A stretch of 64,000 nucleotides of DNA from Cryptomeria japonica (lineage: Eukaryota > Streptophyta > Pinopsida > Cupressales > Cupressaceae): NCBI RefSeq assembly GCF_030272615.1, contig NC_081408.1, forward strand, positions 67,123,546 through 67,187,545, given 5' to 3'. The notes beneath the pieces are model-generated. The model saw only the letters and a list, made by a program, of their open reading frames with translations, was not told the DNA's origin and did no database searches. This document shows positions 34,125-44,750 of the stretch, one piece after another. The position numbers and the translations under genes are program-made. Each line of letters starts with the position of its first letter. Within the stretch, counting starts at the first letter, position 1.

Positions 34125-35144
34125 CCCTCTTTTGTAAAAAGATATGTTGACTTGTTCACTATGCAGAAAAGGAAGACAAAATGAATGAAATAAGGAGATA
34201 ATGACTTGGGATCATGCTATAACTTTGGATCTAAGTTATTTAGACTGATAGAGATTTGCCTTGCAAATTTGGAGAAAATTTGTCAAGACCATGTTGAAGT
34301 TGCACACGGTCCTTCAAAAAATCTGTGAGTCGAAAAGGGTTTTGACGTCTTTGAACTGCAATTGCAGTTGCACACCTACAACCTACACACAGATAAGAAG
34401 GGAAGAAGGGTTGTGGATAGGGGTTTTCCTTACTCAAACCTCAGTTGAGGAATCAACCTTGAAAGAAAATAATTACAAATAATTAAATGTGAATAATGGA
34501 AGTGTATACCTTGTAGATCTACAATTTGTTGATTATGGTTACTTTGGTTCTTGAATGTAATTAGTAGCATTGTATGAAATAGAATGTAACATGACAAAAA
34601 ACTAACACACATACATGCTTGCAAATGAATGTTGTAATGTTTCTCCAATGAATGACTGAAGAAGACACATGAAGAAGAAGAAGACTTTATGAATGCTTGA
34701 AGGGTTGAACATTTTAATGCTTATGACAATAATGGAGACCTTCCACTTGTTTACCCAATTTTATCTAATGAAAATGAGAGGACTATATCCCCTTTTATAT
34801 TTTCCTAAGAGGATTAATTTTCATCTCACTGAAGGCTAACATAGGGGAAATAAAATCCCAAAGAGAAAATTAGGGTCAAGGGTTAGATGGACACATTTTA
34901 GGGCGACCCCAAGAGGGAGGAAAGGGGCACTACACCCCTATCCAAAGGGGAATAGGGGCACCACGCCCCTATCCTTCCCTGTTTTGGTGCCTAGACAGGG
35001 TCACAAGGTGACACAAGGGCTGAAATAGGAGGAGATTTGGAATAATAATGCAAAGAGGGGTCCCAATTGAGTAGGGAGATACAGTCGCTAGGGTGAGGAC
35101 CTAAAACACATTATAAATTGCAAGGGTCACAATTTTATGATTCT
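34125..35144 (-). repeat. A2 LTR, segment right of element C
   Basis: The reverse complement follows the element A LTR: 'gtgtgtaggttgtaggtgtg', 'aaaacccttttc', 'cacagattttttgaaggac', then the U3 region with 'cccctatccttccctgtttt' and 'ataaaaggggatatagtcct' (TATA-like). The right end near 35144 corresponds to the LTR start of A. With 16742-16926 it gives about 1.2 kb, the expected size. The open frames inside are not genes. Confidence 0.6.
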
Positions 35145-37206
35145 ACGTTTAGCTCCCACTGTAGTGGGATTATGGCTTATGCCAATATTGTCAATAAAGT
35201 AGAAGAAAGAGAGAGATGAAGATGAGATGCAAACCAATACCACAAGGAGTATAAGACATCACTAATATTGAGGAACAAAAGCCCCCAATCTTAGGATGTT
35301 AACTCATTCAAACATATTCTAGAGAACACAAGACAAAAAGAACAAGTCAAACAAGATAATACAAAGCACAAAAGACACAAGAAAAAATAAAAACACAAGA
35401 CCACAAATCAACTAGTCGAAGAGACCTCAATACTCAAATGTCTCAACAACTAATTGAAACACAAAGAAAAATGCCATCATATAAACACCAATAATTACAT
35501 AAAATAGAAAAGTTGACATCATCCATGAACCATCAATAGTAAAACTATGAGTTTAGGAGAGGAAGAAGAGAGAGGACATGAATACACACCTTGGTGATCC
35601 ATGAGAAAAAAGGAAAACAAAAGGAACCATGGAGATCTTGCCCCTAGAATTAGGTGATCCATGGAGAAAAAAGGACATGAAAAACTAGCCACTAAATTTT
35701 GTGTAGGTGATCCATGTAAGGGAGGAAAGTGAGAACACCATCAATTATACACAACCTCATGTGCATGTGTGTAAGTGAGGTTGAAATAACCTCATTAAAG
35801 TCTTTGCATGAGTATTCTACAACCTATCGAAGAGACTATGCTCTAGTTCTGAGAATAATCACCATGTATAAGAGAAAAGTGGCAACATCTCATTCTAAGA
35901 GGCTACCCTCTAGTTCCAAGAATATCAACTTGTATAAGATAAAAGTGGCGACATCTCACTCCAAGAGGCTTCCCTCTGGTTCCAAGAATGACCCACTGTA
36001 GAAGAGAAAACTAATGAAATATTGCTCTAAGAGGCTACCCTTTGGTTCTGAGAATGACCCACTGTATAAGATAAAAGTGATGACATCTCTCTCTAAGAGG
36101 CTACCATCTAGTTCTGATAATTACCCACTATATAAGAGAAAAGGGATGACATATCTCTCTAAGAGGTTTTTGTCTTGTTTTGAGAATGACCCACTATATA
36201 AGAGATACAAGGCAAGAGAAATATAATACAAAAGGATTAGCATGGGTGCCCTCCCCTTAAGATGTCAACATAGTTTAATGTTGATATCTTAAGGAAAGTA
36301 GAACAAGGATACCTTCATTCGACACCAAGAAGATATCCACCATGCAACAATGTCATAAATCAAAGCAAGAGAGGGAATACTCTTCAACCAAGGATAAGGT
36401 AGTTGAAAAGAGATATATTTCTATTAGTGTAAAGGAGATCCTTGGAGGAGAAGAGGTCTTTGCTCAAAAGACATCTACCTCTAAGAAGAGTTGTCTTAGA
36501 CAAATATAACATTTTATAGAACGAAGCACAAGAGAGAACAAGAATTCAATCCTTCCTCCTATTTCTAAGTGAAAGGGATTCTTGATGAAGGATGACTCAC
36601 TTTTATCCCAATGGGGATGGGTGAATTTATTATAGATATACATTATCAAGTCTGAAAGAGGTTATAGTCAAGGACTTACACCTCTTGTATAAGAGAGAAC
36701 CCTTGAGAAAACAAAAAAAAATTCACACAAGGAATGACATCAAGTAATAAAATTTATACCATCCATAAAATAGGAAAGAGTGGATCCTTAGAGAAAGAGA
36801 GAGAGAGAAATCATTTCCCCCAAGTGTAGGGACAATGAGAAGAGCTTACACAATCTTCTAGAGAGAAATTAAACATAAGAAAATGCACAATGAACACATG
36901 AAAGAAAAGAAATTAGTATATGCAAAATACACATCTCAAGAAGTGGTAATCTTCTAAGAGAAGAGAGAAATACCATCACATATTCCCCAAGGGGGATTAG
37001 TCATTGTAAGAAATGATAATGACATATGAAAAATGCAACCCCTAAAAGAAATAATGATAAATGAGATTGAAGGAAAGAGAAAGAAGTGAAATCCTTACCC
37101 ACCAAGTGAAAAGAACAAGGAGAAGTGTTACATATCTTCTAATGGTCATTATTTTCAAGAGATATGTCTTCCTAATGGAACAAATCCTCTTAAGGAAGAG
37201 ATGTGT
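35145..37206 (-). other. A2 interior, non-coding, purine-rich
   Basis: No supported gene. The first 70 bases match (reversed) the end of A's interior just before its 3' LTR. The rest is A/G-rich with repeated 'tctaagaggctacc' and 'aagagagaa' motifs and includes the 66-bp array at 35831-36210. Confidence 0.45.
35831..36210. repeat. 66-bp minisatellite, about 5.7 copies
   Basis: Full units at 35866, 35932, 35998, 36064 and 36130 are each exactly 66 bp, with a partial unit on each side. The shared core is 'ctaagaggctacc' then 'tctagttctgagaat' and 'gacccact'. Units differ by substitutions only, with no indels. 66 is a multiple of three and the plus frame is open over much of it (22-residue repeat with 'SKRLPS'), broken by stops in unit 3. 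Confidence 0.93.
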
Positions 37207-39022
37207 TGATAGGGAGATACTCAAGAATTGGCTCAATTTGTGTGTTTGTAATCAATTTGGCTTGCAAGTTCCCTCAAATGTAATTGTTGAAGATTTTTTC
37301 ACTTGTTTAGGTACTATTTATTGATTTTATTTCCTTCTCTAAGCTTCATATAAATCCTGAGCTCTTCCTACCATGTCAGTTCTTGTTTTCACTCAAACTT
37401 GCTCTCAAGTCTCACAAAAATGAAACTTAGCTTCTTAGCTCCAAACACTAAGATCACTCACCAAGAGTTTTAGGAGGTTTAGGACATTTTATAACATCCT
37501 CTTAGTATTAATTCAACTTTGTTTTATCATCTTTCAATTTGTCTTCTTACCCAATTTGAGGAAAAGCTCAAAACAGGGCTATAAGAAAAGAGCCCCAATT
37601 AAACCTCAAAAACTGCTAAAATAATTATAACTCCACAAACTATCAAAAAACCTCATTAAACCTTTGCATTTATGGATAACCTTTTTGGATATATTTCAAA
37701 TTTTTTCAATGAGGAGGTCTAATAGGACTTTACAACTGTTGTCCTATAAATGTGCCTAAAAACAAGGGTTTTCAAGGGTTTTAAGTCTTCAAACACCTTA
37801 TCACCATTCAAAACTCTTCTTCAGCCCACCAAATATTTTGAGAAGTCCTATACCATCATTATTAATCCTTCCAAATTCCTTCCCTACAAGAATAAAGACA
37901 AACACTTGATGTGCAACCATGTTTCAAGAGGAAAAGTGCTAAAAAACCATTGTATTTCAATACTTTGGCTGCTCAAAATGTATTTCTCAACTAGTTATTC
38001 ATTGGAAAACTCTTTCATATGGCTTAAAAGATCTAATAAAACTTCATTCCACCTTGGGAAACCAAAATAAAGTTCACTTGGTGTGGGTTTGTAGAGCAAC
38101 TTTGTTTTTACCATGAAAGTTCACTAGTCGGGCTGTGGGAGCTCACCTAGTTAACAACAAAAACCACTTTCTTTACCATTTCAAATAAAAAAAAACTTGT
38201 ATGTACAAGAATGATATGTATAGAAAGTGGAGTCTTAGAGGCCATGGAGAAAGAGCCAAAGAAAATAAAGTTGCTTCCATTATTGAAGCCAAACCCTTAC
38301 TCAACTGAGAACAGGGTAAAACAAAATAATTTTGCTACAATGCTAAAACTCCAAAATAGCACACAAAACCAGATGAGAAAGATTTAACACAGTATGGAAC
38401 AACTTCCCAAATGAAAATAGTATAGTAAAATCCCCAGTAAGTATGGACTGCTATACCATTTGGAACAAAAAATGTAAGAAAAACGCTAAAATCTTTAGTT
38501 TTTTAATTCAAATATTCTTTTCTTCAAATGAAAACCTAATAAAAATTTGTGGAAGGATTTAAATAGACACTCACCACCCAAATCATTCCTAGGTATGGAC
38601 CAATAACCACCTTTTTCCTTATTTTTACAAATTTTCCAAAAATTGTCAAAATGTTGCTTAACAACTTTGACAATTTTTAGTACAATGAGCATTTTTGACT
38701 TGTGAGACAAATAGACTTAACTCCACCATGTGAAATGGTTTACTATAACCAAACAAACATATTTTAATTCCTAACAAGGATTTATAAGGTATTTTGACCA
38801 TTTTTCCACATTTTTCTCATTCAAGGCTTACAAAGCATAAAATGTAAAAACTAGACCAAAAACTCAACAAACAACAAAAATAAGACACAAAGGAAACTCA
38901 AACACACTAAACACACCCTTTAGATGTACACCAAGTCAATTATTCAATTGAGACTAACATAGGCCATTTCAAACCAAAATTTGATGAAGTGCTCCATGAG
39001 CTTCACTAGGTAGCCTGCACCA
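37207..39022 (-). repeat. 3' LTR of element G
   Basis: Direct repeat of 46260-48076 with landmarks 'ctcaatttgtgtgtttg', 'tgtcctataaatgtgcc' and 'gagcttcactagg'. Open frames inside are LTR artefacts. Confidence 0.92.
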
Positions 39023-39053
39023 TACTTCCCCAAAGACAAAGAAGTCAATTGAC

Positions 39054-39470
39054 TCAGTTCAAAACCAATGAGGGATCAATTCCAGACTGAAGAAAGTTTG
39101 ATTCAGGTACCCAAGTAGCCTTGAAGTCTATCTTTTTTCTCCACTTGATCAAATGCTCCATATAGACTTGGTGTCGAGTCTTTTTGAGAATCCTAGAATC
39201 CAAAACTTTTTTAGCTTGAGGCATGGGTGTAGAAGGAAGAGGCGGGTCTGAAATTGATTGGTGAACTTATGAAACTCTCTCATCCTCCTTGGGAAGCTTC
39301 CATTTGTATGCAACCAAATCTAAAATATTGAAGATAGGAAACAATGCAACATCATTAGGCAAATCAATCTTATAAGCATTAGAGCCGTACTTAGCCAAAA
39401 CCTTACAAGGATCTATCCTCCTCATTTGGAGTTTGCTAGGAATTCCTTTTTGAATTATAGAATTATTCAA
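39054..39470 (-). pseudogene. Integrase C-terminus with chromodomain, element G
   Basis: 39470-39267 reads 'KLQMRRIDPCKVLAKYGSNA', 'YKIDLPNDVALFPIFNI', the integrase C-terminal GPF/Y-like region of plant chromoviruses. Beyond stops, another frame (about 39217-39054) reads 'VLDSRILKKTRHQVYMEHLI', KW, then 'DFKATWVPESNF', the second half of a chromodomain, and ends at TGA 39056-39054 just before the polypurine tract. In the family, chromodomains steer integration to heterochromatin. Confidence 0.75.
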
Positions 39471-40266
39471 GGTGCACCATCACAAATTCATCAACCAAAA
39501 ATTGTACATCTTTCCTTGTTGCATCAACTCTAGCTTTGACCTTTTGTGAGGCATCTTGGAGAGCTTGCTTTACTAGATCATGAACCTCCTTCATAGACTG
39601 AGCTACATCATCAACTTGACCACTCCTTTTTTGCACATTACCAAGGTTTCTCAACTCCATAACTCCAGTTGGGTGCATACCATACATTATCTCAAAAGGA
39701 CTCTTACCAGGAGACCTGTTGACATTGTCATTGTAGGCAAACTCCACTTGGTGAAGAATCTGATCCCAGCTTTGTCCATACTCTTTTGTCAAACACCTTA
39801 AGAGGTTACCAAGTGTCCTATTGACCACCTCTATTTGGCCATCAGTTTGGGGATGATAGGATGAACCAAAAGAAAAGTTAGTACCTAATATTTTCCAAAG
39901 AGGTTTTAAAAATTGTCCAAGGAATTTGACATCTCTATCTGAAACAATACTAATAGGAAAAACATGGATTCGAATAACCTCTTTGAAAAAAAATGTGCAA
40001 TGTGACTAGCATCATGAGTAGTTTTGCAAGGAATAAAATGTGCCATTTTACTAAATCTATCAACAACAACAAAAATGATATCAAAACCAACCAAAAAATC
40101 CATACTCACACACTCCCATGGCCTTGTAGGAATGGGTAATGGTTGTATAAAGACTAGCATTGGTAGATGTGCCTTTTGCCTTTTGACAAACCATGCACTG
40201 CTCAACATACCGCCTGATATCCCTTTTCATTGGCCAAAGTAGAAAAGTTGCACAAGTTCCAATGTC
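39463..40266 (-). pseudogene. Integrase core of element G, part beyond H
   Basis: The frame resumes after H with 'TLELVQLFYF', then (in other frames) '[14 protein letters not shown]' (the CxxC half of the zinc motif), '[17 protein letters not shown]' (catalytic Asp), '[14 protein letters not shown]', and 39828-39463 'QSWDQILHQVEFAYNDNVNR', 'SPFEIMYGMHP'. Several frameshifts are present. It would act with 42865-43628 as one integrase if H were absent. Confidence 0.8.
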
Positions 40267-40283
40267 TTATTTGTTAGAGTATA

Positions 40284-40926
40284 TTTATATCCAAATCATG
40301 AACATTTTGTAGCCATTTACAAGGTTTGTCAAGAATTTCAAAACCATTTTCATAGTGAATATGTTGACTTTACCTTGGAAAATGGTTTTTTGTTTAGAGG
40401 TAGACATTTTTGTGTTCCCAAAGGCTCAATGAGGGAGAATCTGATCGAAGAGAAGCAGAATGGGTCTTTGAGTGGTCATTTTGGTCTAAATAATGTTGGA
40501 GTTGAGAAAATACAACACCACAAGAGCCCAAATGATCTCTACAAGCTAAAATACCTATTACAAGGAGAAGCAAGGAAGCAAATCACAGAAGAAAGAAATA
40601 CACAGAAAATATGCTCAAAAAGAGAGAGCTCAATATTCACAAAAGAATTTTAATGCAATAATAAACCTTCTTCATACAATGAAAAGAAAGAACTCAACCT
40701 TTAATAGGTCAACAAACCCTAAAAGGGAAAACCTAGGTTTGCACATAATAATTAATTATATGCACCTAAAGTTAGCTTAAGTGTAAAAGAGATAAAGGGA
40801 ACTTAAATAATTAAACAAATATTGTTTAATTAATCCAATAAAGACCCGAATACTCTAACACCCCCCCTTGAGCTAGACTTAGGGAGAAGCTAAAACCTAG
40901 AAAAGCTACTGAAAGCAAGAAAGATG
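40284..40926. repeat. Inverted repeat arm, left
   Basis: About 643 bp matching the reverse complement of 42431-43075. It contains G integrase sequence on the plus strand ('FTLENGFLFRGRHFCVPKGS', 'GSLSGHFGLN') followed by a reversed LTR of H. Differences from the other arm are scattered substitutions and a few small indels. Confidence 0.87.
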
Positions 40927-42430
40927 GGTCCTGACAACAAGGCCTGATCAGGTACCCAAATACAATGAAATCTCTATGAACTAGAGAAATAGAGAAAACC
41001 ACGTGGTAACACAACTCTACTCCAAAAAGAGATGGAAAATAACACCACTGAAGCATGAAGAACCTACAAACTCTATCGAAGAATAACTACTGATCTAAAG
41101 AACCTCCACTAAAATAGAACATGACCAGGTAGAGAAGACTATAATCTATATGAGTGCCCTCAAATGACACTACTCAAATTAGATGGCAAACAAGGCAAAA
41201 ACTAAACTTGAAGATATATATGGCATGAGACACCTAAGCCTAAAGAGTTGATCAATCAAACCAATAGGATAAACCTCCCCATAATGTTGAAGAGGGAGAG
41301 GGACAGGTACATTGAAAAAAACAACCAATAAGAACTGCATGACGAAGAACCAAGAACATCAAAGGTGTTGAGAAAAGTACATGGTGTCATGGAAGGAACA
41401 CTCACTTGACACACATCATGAGGTGAATGTCATGGAAGGAACATTCACTGGACAAAGGAAGATGGCAAACAACAGGAAAACATCAACCCCCTCATGGCAC
41501 TTTATCAATAGTGCATGTACAACAAGGCACAAGATGTGCATGATCCCAAGTAAACAATGCATGATGTCACTTTATCTTAGTGCATTTGCATAAATACAAG
41601 CTACAATGATAAGAAGACTAGAAATAGAAACGAGAACCAAAATAGAGACATCCTACCCAAAGAAGAGATCCCAGGACTTGAAACAACCAAGATATCCACT
41701 AGAGTGCTGAAAACTAAAAAAATGAATAAAATATGCATGGATCAAAATATGGAAATAAAACTCATATGGATGGAAAGTACACAACACACGCTTTCCAAAA
41801 ATCTAAAATTTTCAAAAAATGGAGGTCGGATGCTCATTCTATGGCTCCCACAGTGCAAAAACTAGACCTCACCTTGACTGAAAAAAAAACATAGTCAAAC
41901 AGAAAAATTGGAAAAAATTACCAACACCATGAGGTCAGGCTCGGAACTAGATTTTTGATGCCTATTTCTTTTTGAAAAAAGACTTTGTATGCCCAAGATA
42001 TGACCAAAAAACCAAACCACCCCTAAAAGGGGCAAAAAGGAGAGTCTGGTGGCTAGGCTAGCGGAGGAGGCCAGGGAGAGGCACTCCGGTGGTGGCCGGG
42101 TAGAGCTCTGATGGCTATGGGATTTTGTGGTGGCTGGGTGGTGGAGCTAGGGTGAGCGGCGGACCAAGTGGAGGTTTTTTGGCGGCGACGATGGGCTGCA
42201 AGCAGTGGCCGGGGAAGATGAGCGATAGCCGCGGAGCGAAGCACGACAACGGGCGGTCCGGGAGGGGAGCATGGTGACAGGTGGCTAGGGAATAGCGGTG
42301 GTGATGATGGAGCAGCTGGGTTGGGCATGGGATCAGGGTGCAGATGGGGCCATAGGTGGGAAGGTCGACGATGGGGGCTAGTAGGCGGCAGGGAGGCTGG
42401 GGGCCGGCTAGTAGTTGCAAGGCCGGTGTT
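40927..42430. other. Unique centre of element H with GC-rich island
   Basis: No gene supported. The left part resembles a reversed copia 3' UTR. Near 41381-41455 a block 'gtcatggaaggaac' occurs twice. From about 42040 to 42425 the composition turns strongly GC-rich, unlike the AT-rich surroundings. Pro-rich open frames of 126 and 101 codons there (minus strand, overlapping) have no recognised motif and look like a composition effect. Confidence 0.5.
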
Positions 42431-43075
42431 CATCTTTCTTGCTTTTAGTAGTTGTTCTAGGTTTTAGCTTCTCCCTAAGTCTAGCTTAAGGGGGGGTGTT
42501 AGAGTATTTGGGTATTTACTTGATTAATTAAACAACATTTTCTTAATTATTTAAGTTCCCTTTATCTCTTTTACACTTAAGCTAACTTTAGGTGCATATA
42601 ATTAATTATTATGTGCAAACCTAGGTTTTCCCTTTTAGGGTTTCTTGACCTATTAAAGGTTGAGTTCTTTCTTTTCATTGTATGAAGAAGGTTTATTATT
42701 GTGTTACACATTTTTTGTGAATATTGAGCTCTCTCTTTTTGAGCATATTTTCTGTGTATTTCTTTCTTTTGTGATTTGCTTCCTTGCTTCTCCTTGTAAC
42801 AGGTTTTTTTAGCTTGTAGAGATCATTTGGGCTCCTGTGGTGTTGTATTTTCTCAACTCTAACATTATTTAGACCAAAATGAGCACTCAAAGACCCATTA
42901 TGGTTCTCTTTGATCATATTCTCCCTCATTGAGCCTTTGGGAACACACAAATGTCCACCTCTAAACAAAAAACCATTTTGCAAGGTAAAGTCAACATATT
43001 CACTATTAAAATGGTTTTGAAATTCTTGACAAACCTTGTAAATGGCTGCAAAATCTTCATGATTTGGATAAAAAT
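42431..43075. repeat. Inverted repeat arm, right
   Basis: Reverse complement of 40284-40926. The arm crosses the H/G boundary at 42864, so it includes about 210 bp of G host sequence. That shows the inverted duplication arose after H had inserted. Confidence 0.87.
42497..42864 (+). repeat. 3' LTR of element H
   Basis: 368 bp with terminal inverted repeat TGTTAGAGT/ACTCTAACA, preceded by polypurine 'cttaagggggg', and followed by target duplication TTATT. Confidence 0.85.
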
Positions 43076-43628
43076 CCTCGAAGCAATCAACTCCACGGCT
43101 CTGAATCTGCAATTCTTGCACTGTTAGTAGCCTTCTACTCGAAGCATCTGCTACTTTATTACACTGTCCCTTCTTACGCTTAATGGAAAATGTATATGAT
43201 TGCAAGTACTCAACCCATTTAACATGTATATGACTCAACTTATCTTGTGAATTCAAAAAACTAAGAGCTTGATTATCTATGTAAACAACAAACTCTTTGG
43301 GCAAAAAATAGTACCTCCATTTTTGAAGAGCTTGGACAAGAGCATACAATTCAAGACCATAGGATGAATACTTATTTTTTGCATCATTGAGCTTTTCACT
43401 AAAGAAAGCTACTAGTCTATTATCTTGACTCAAAACAAAACCAACTGCTATGTTAATTGCATCACATTCAATAGTGAACAACTTATCAAAACTAGGAAGA
43501 ATAAGTATTGGCTGTGTAGCTACCTTTTGTTTCAAGAGTTCAAACCCCTTTATTAGCTTCTTTGGTGCACTGAAAATTTGTCTTGACTCCACCTTTAATA
43601 GTATCTCAAATAGGTGCACAATTCTCAT
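42865..43628 (-). pseudogene. RNase H and integrase N-terminus of element G
   Basis: Open frame from 43628: 'ILPSFDKLFTIECDAINIAV' (first catalytic Asp of Ty3-type RNase H), 'RLVAFFSEKLNDAKNKYSSY', 'ELYALVQALQKWRYYFLPKE', 'FVVYIDNQALSFL' (Asp). Next comes the integrase entry region, ending 'LCVPKGSMRENMIKENHNGS' and 'LSAHFGLN', where H interrupts. The downstream residues of this open frame are translated from H's LTR. Confidence 0.87.
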
Positions 43629-43677
43629 TGAATCCCCTTATAAACTTACTATACAACTATTCTAAACAATGAAAGCT

Positions 43678-44325
43678 TCACACTTCACTTGTTGTTTTTG
43701 GTGTTGGCCAATTGGTGATGGCTTCCACCTTTGATGTCTCCATTTTCAAGTCTCCACCTAAAACTACAAAACCAAGATAGACTAGTTCATGCTTCATAAA
43801 TTCACAATTCTCCAAGTTTATTCTTAGTTTCTCATCATACAATTGTTGCAATACAAATTTAAGATGTTGTAGATGTTCATCTTTCATTCTACTGAAAATC
43901 AAGATATCATCTAAGTATACAACAACAAATTTACCAATAAAATCTTTAAGCACTCCATTCATGAGTCTCATGCATGTACTAGGAGCATTAGTGAGACCAA
44001 ATGAAATAACAGGCCACTCATAAAGTCCTTCATTAGTTTTGAAGGTTGTTTTCCACTCATCACCTTCCTTTATCCTAATCTGGTGGTAACCACTCTTGAG
44101 ATCAATCTTTGTGAAAAAAATTTCACCTCCCAAGCAATCCATCAAATATTCAATCCTTGTGATAAGGAATCTGTATCTAATAGTGATTCTATTAATGGCT
44201 CTTGCATCTATGCATAGCCTCCATATTCCTTCTTTCTTGGGTGCTAACATTGTAGGTACGACACAAGGAATTAGGCTCTTCCTTATCAAACTTTGATCTA
44301 AAAACTCTTGTATTTGTCCAGCCAC
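43678..44325 (-). pseudogene. Reverse transcriptase of element G
   Basis: 215 codons with the RVT_1 pattern: 'VVPTMLAPKKEGIWRLCIDA', 'RAINRITIRYRFLITRIEYL', 'FFTKIDLKSGYHQIRIKEGD', 'FGLTNAPSTCMRLMNGVLKD' and the active site YLDD in 'KFVVVYLDDILIFSR'. The N-terminal part lies in degenerate sequence to 44750 ('IRCPHNKIKKW'). The catalytic Asp residues are present. Confidence 0.9.
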
Positions 44326-44750
44326 TTCTTTATTTTGTTATGGGGGCATCTTATAGGTTGCTTTATTGTGTCATGAGGCTCTTGGAATGAATTCAATTTG
44401 ATGGCTTATGGCTCTAGTAGGTGGTAGGGTTATTGGTGCTCCATCACTTATGATTTCTTTAAAGTTGTCTAGTATTTGCTACACTTCATGAGGTATTTGA
44501 ACCTTCTTTTCTTTCTTTTCTTCCTTTGGTTTCACTATGAGAGCAAATCCCACTCCTTCACCCTCTCCAAGAGTGTTTATGAACTCTTTTTCACTCACCA
44601 ACAAGGCAATTGGGATTTTGGACTTGCCACCCTCTCCTTCATCATTTAAGGACTGAATTTTATATGTGACTCCATCTTTTTGAAAAGAATAAGAGTTCTT
44701 CTCATCATTATGAATGGCTTTTCTATCAAATTTTCATGGCCTACCCAGAA
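44326..44750 (-). pseudogene. Protease to RT linker of element G, degenerate
   Basis: Broken frames joining protease and RT. Recognisable pieces include Lys/Arg-rich 'NQRKKRKKRRFKYLMKCSKY' near 44500 and the sequence leading into RT. Confidence 0.5.

Larger units (their letters stand above)
40272..42864 (+). mobile_element. Element H: LTR element with fold-back 5' end
   Basis: Inserted in G's integrase with perfect duplication TTATT (40267-40271 and 42865-42869). The right end is a normal 368-bp LTR (42497-42864, TGTTAGAGT...ACTCTAACA) preceded by a polypurine run AAGGGGGGG. The left end has only the first 11 bases of that LTR (TGTTAGAGTAT). It then carries an inverted copy of about 210 bp of the G sequence beyond the right end, the whole LTR (40494-40860) and the polypurine region. 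No internal protein was recognised. Confidence 0.82.

Noticed and set aside
35831-36210. CRISPR-like repeat array
   Set aside because: Units are contiguous 66-bp repeats without distinct spacers and lie in plant retroelement DNA, so it is a minisatellite.
42053-42433. Proline-rich minus-strand open frames in the GC-rich island
   Set aside because: Two overlapping frames are open together, which is expected from composition. No motif or start context supports a gene. Kept only as a composition finding.
40284-43075. Element H as a DNA transposon or MITE because of its inverted arms
   Set aside because: It has TG...CA LTR ends, a polypurine run before the right LTR and a 5-bp duplication. The inverted arms extend past the element border into G, which terminal inverted repeats would not.
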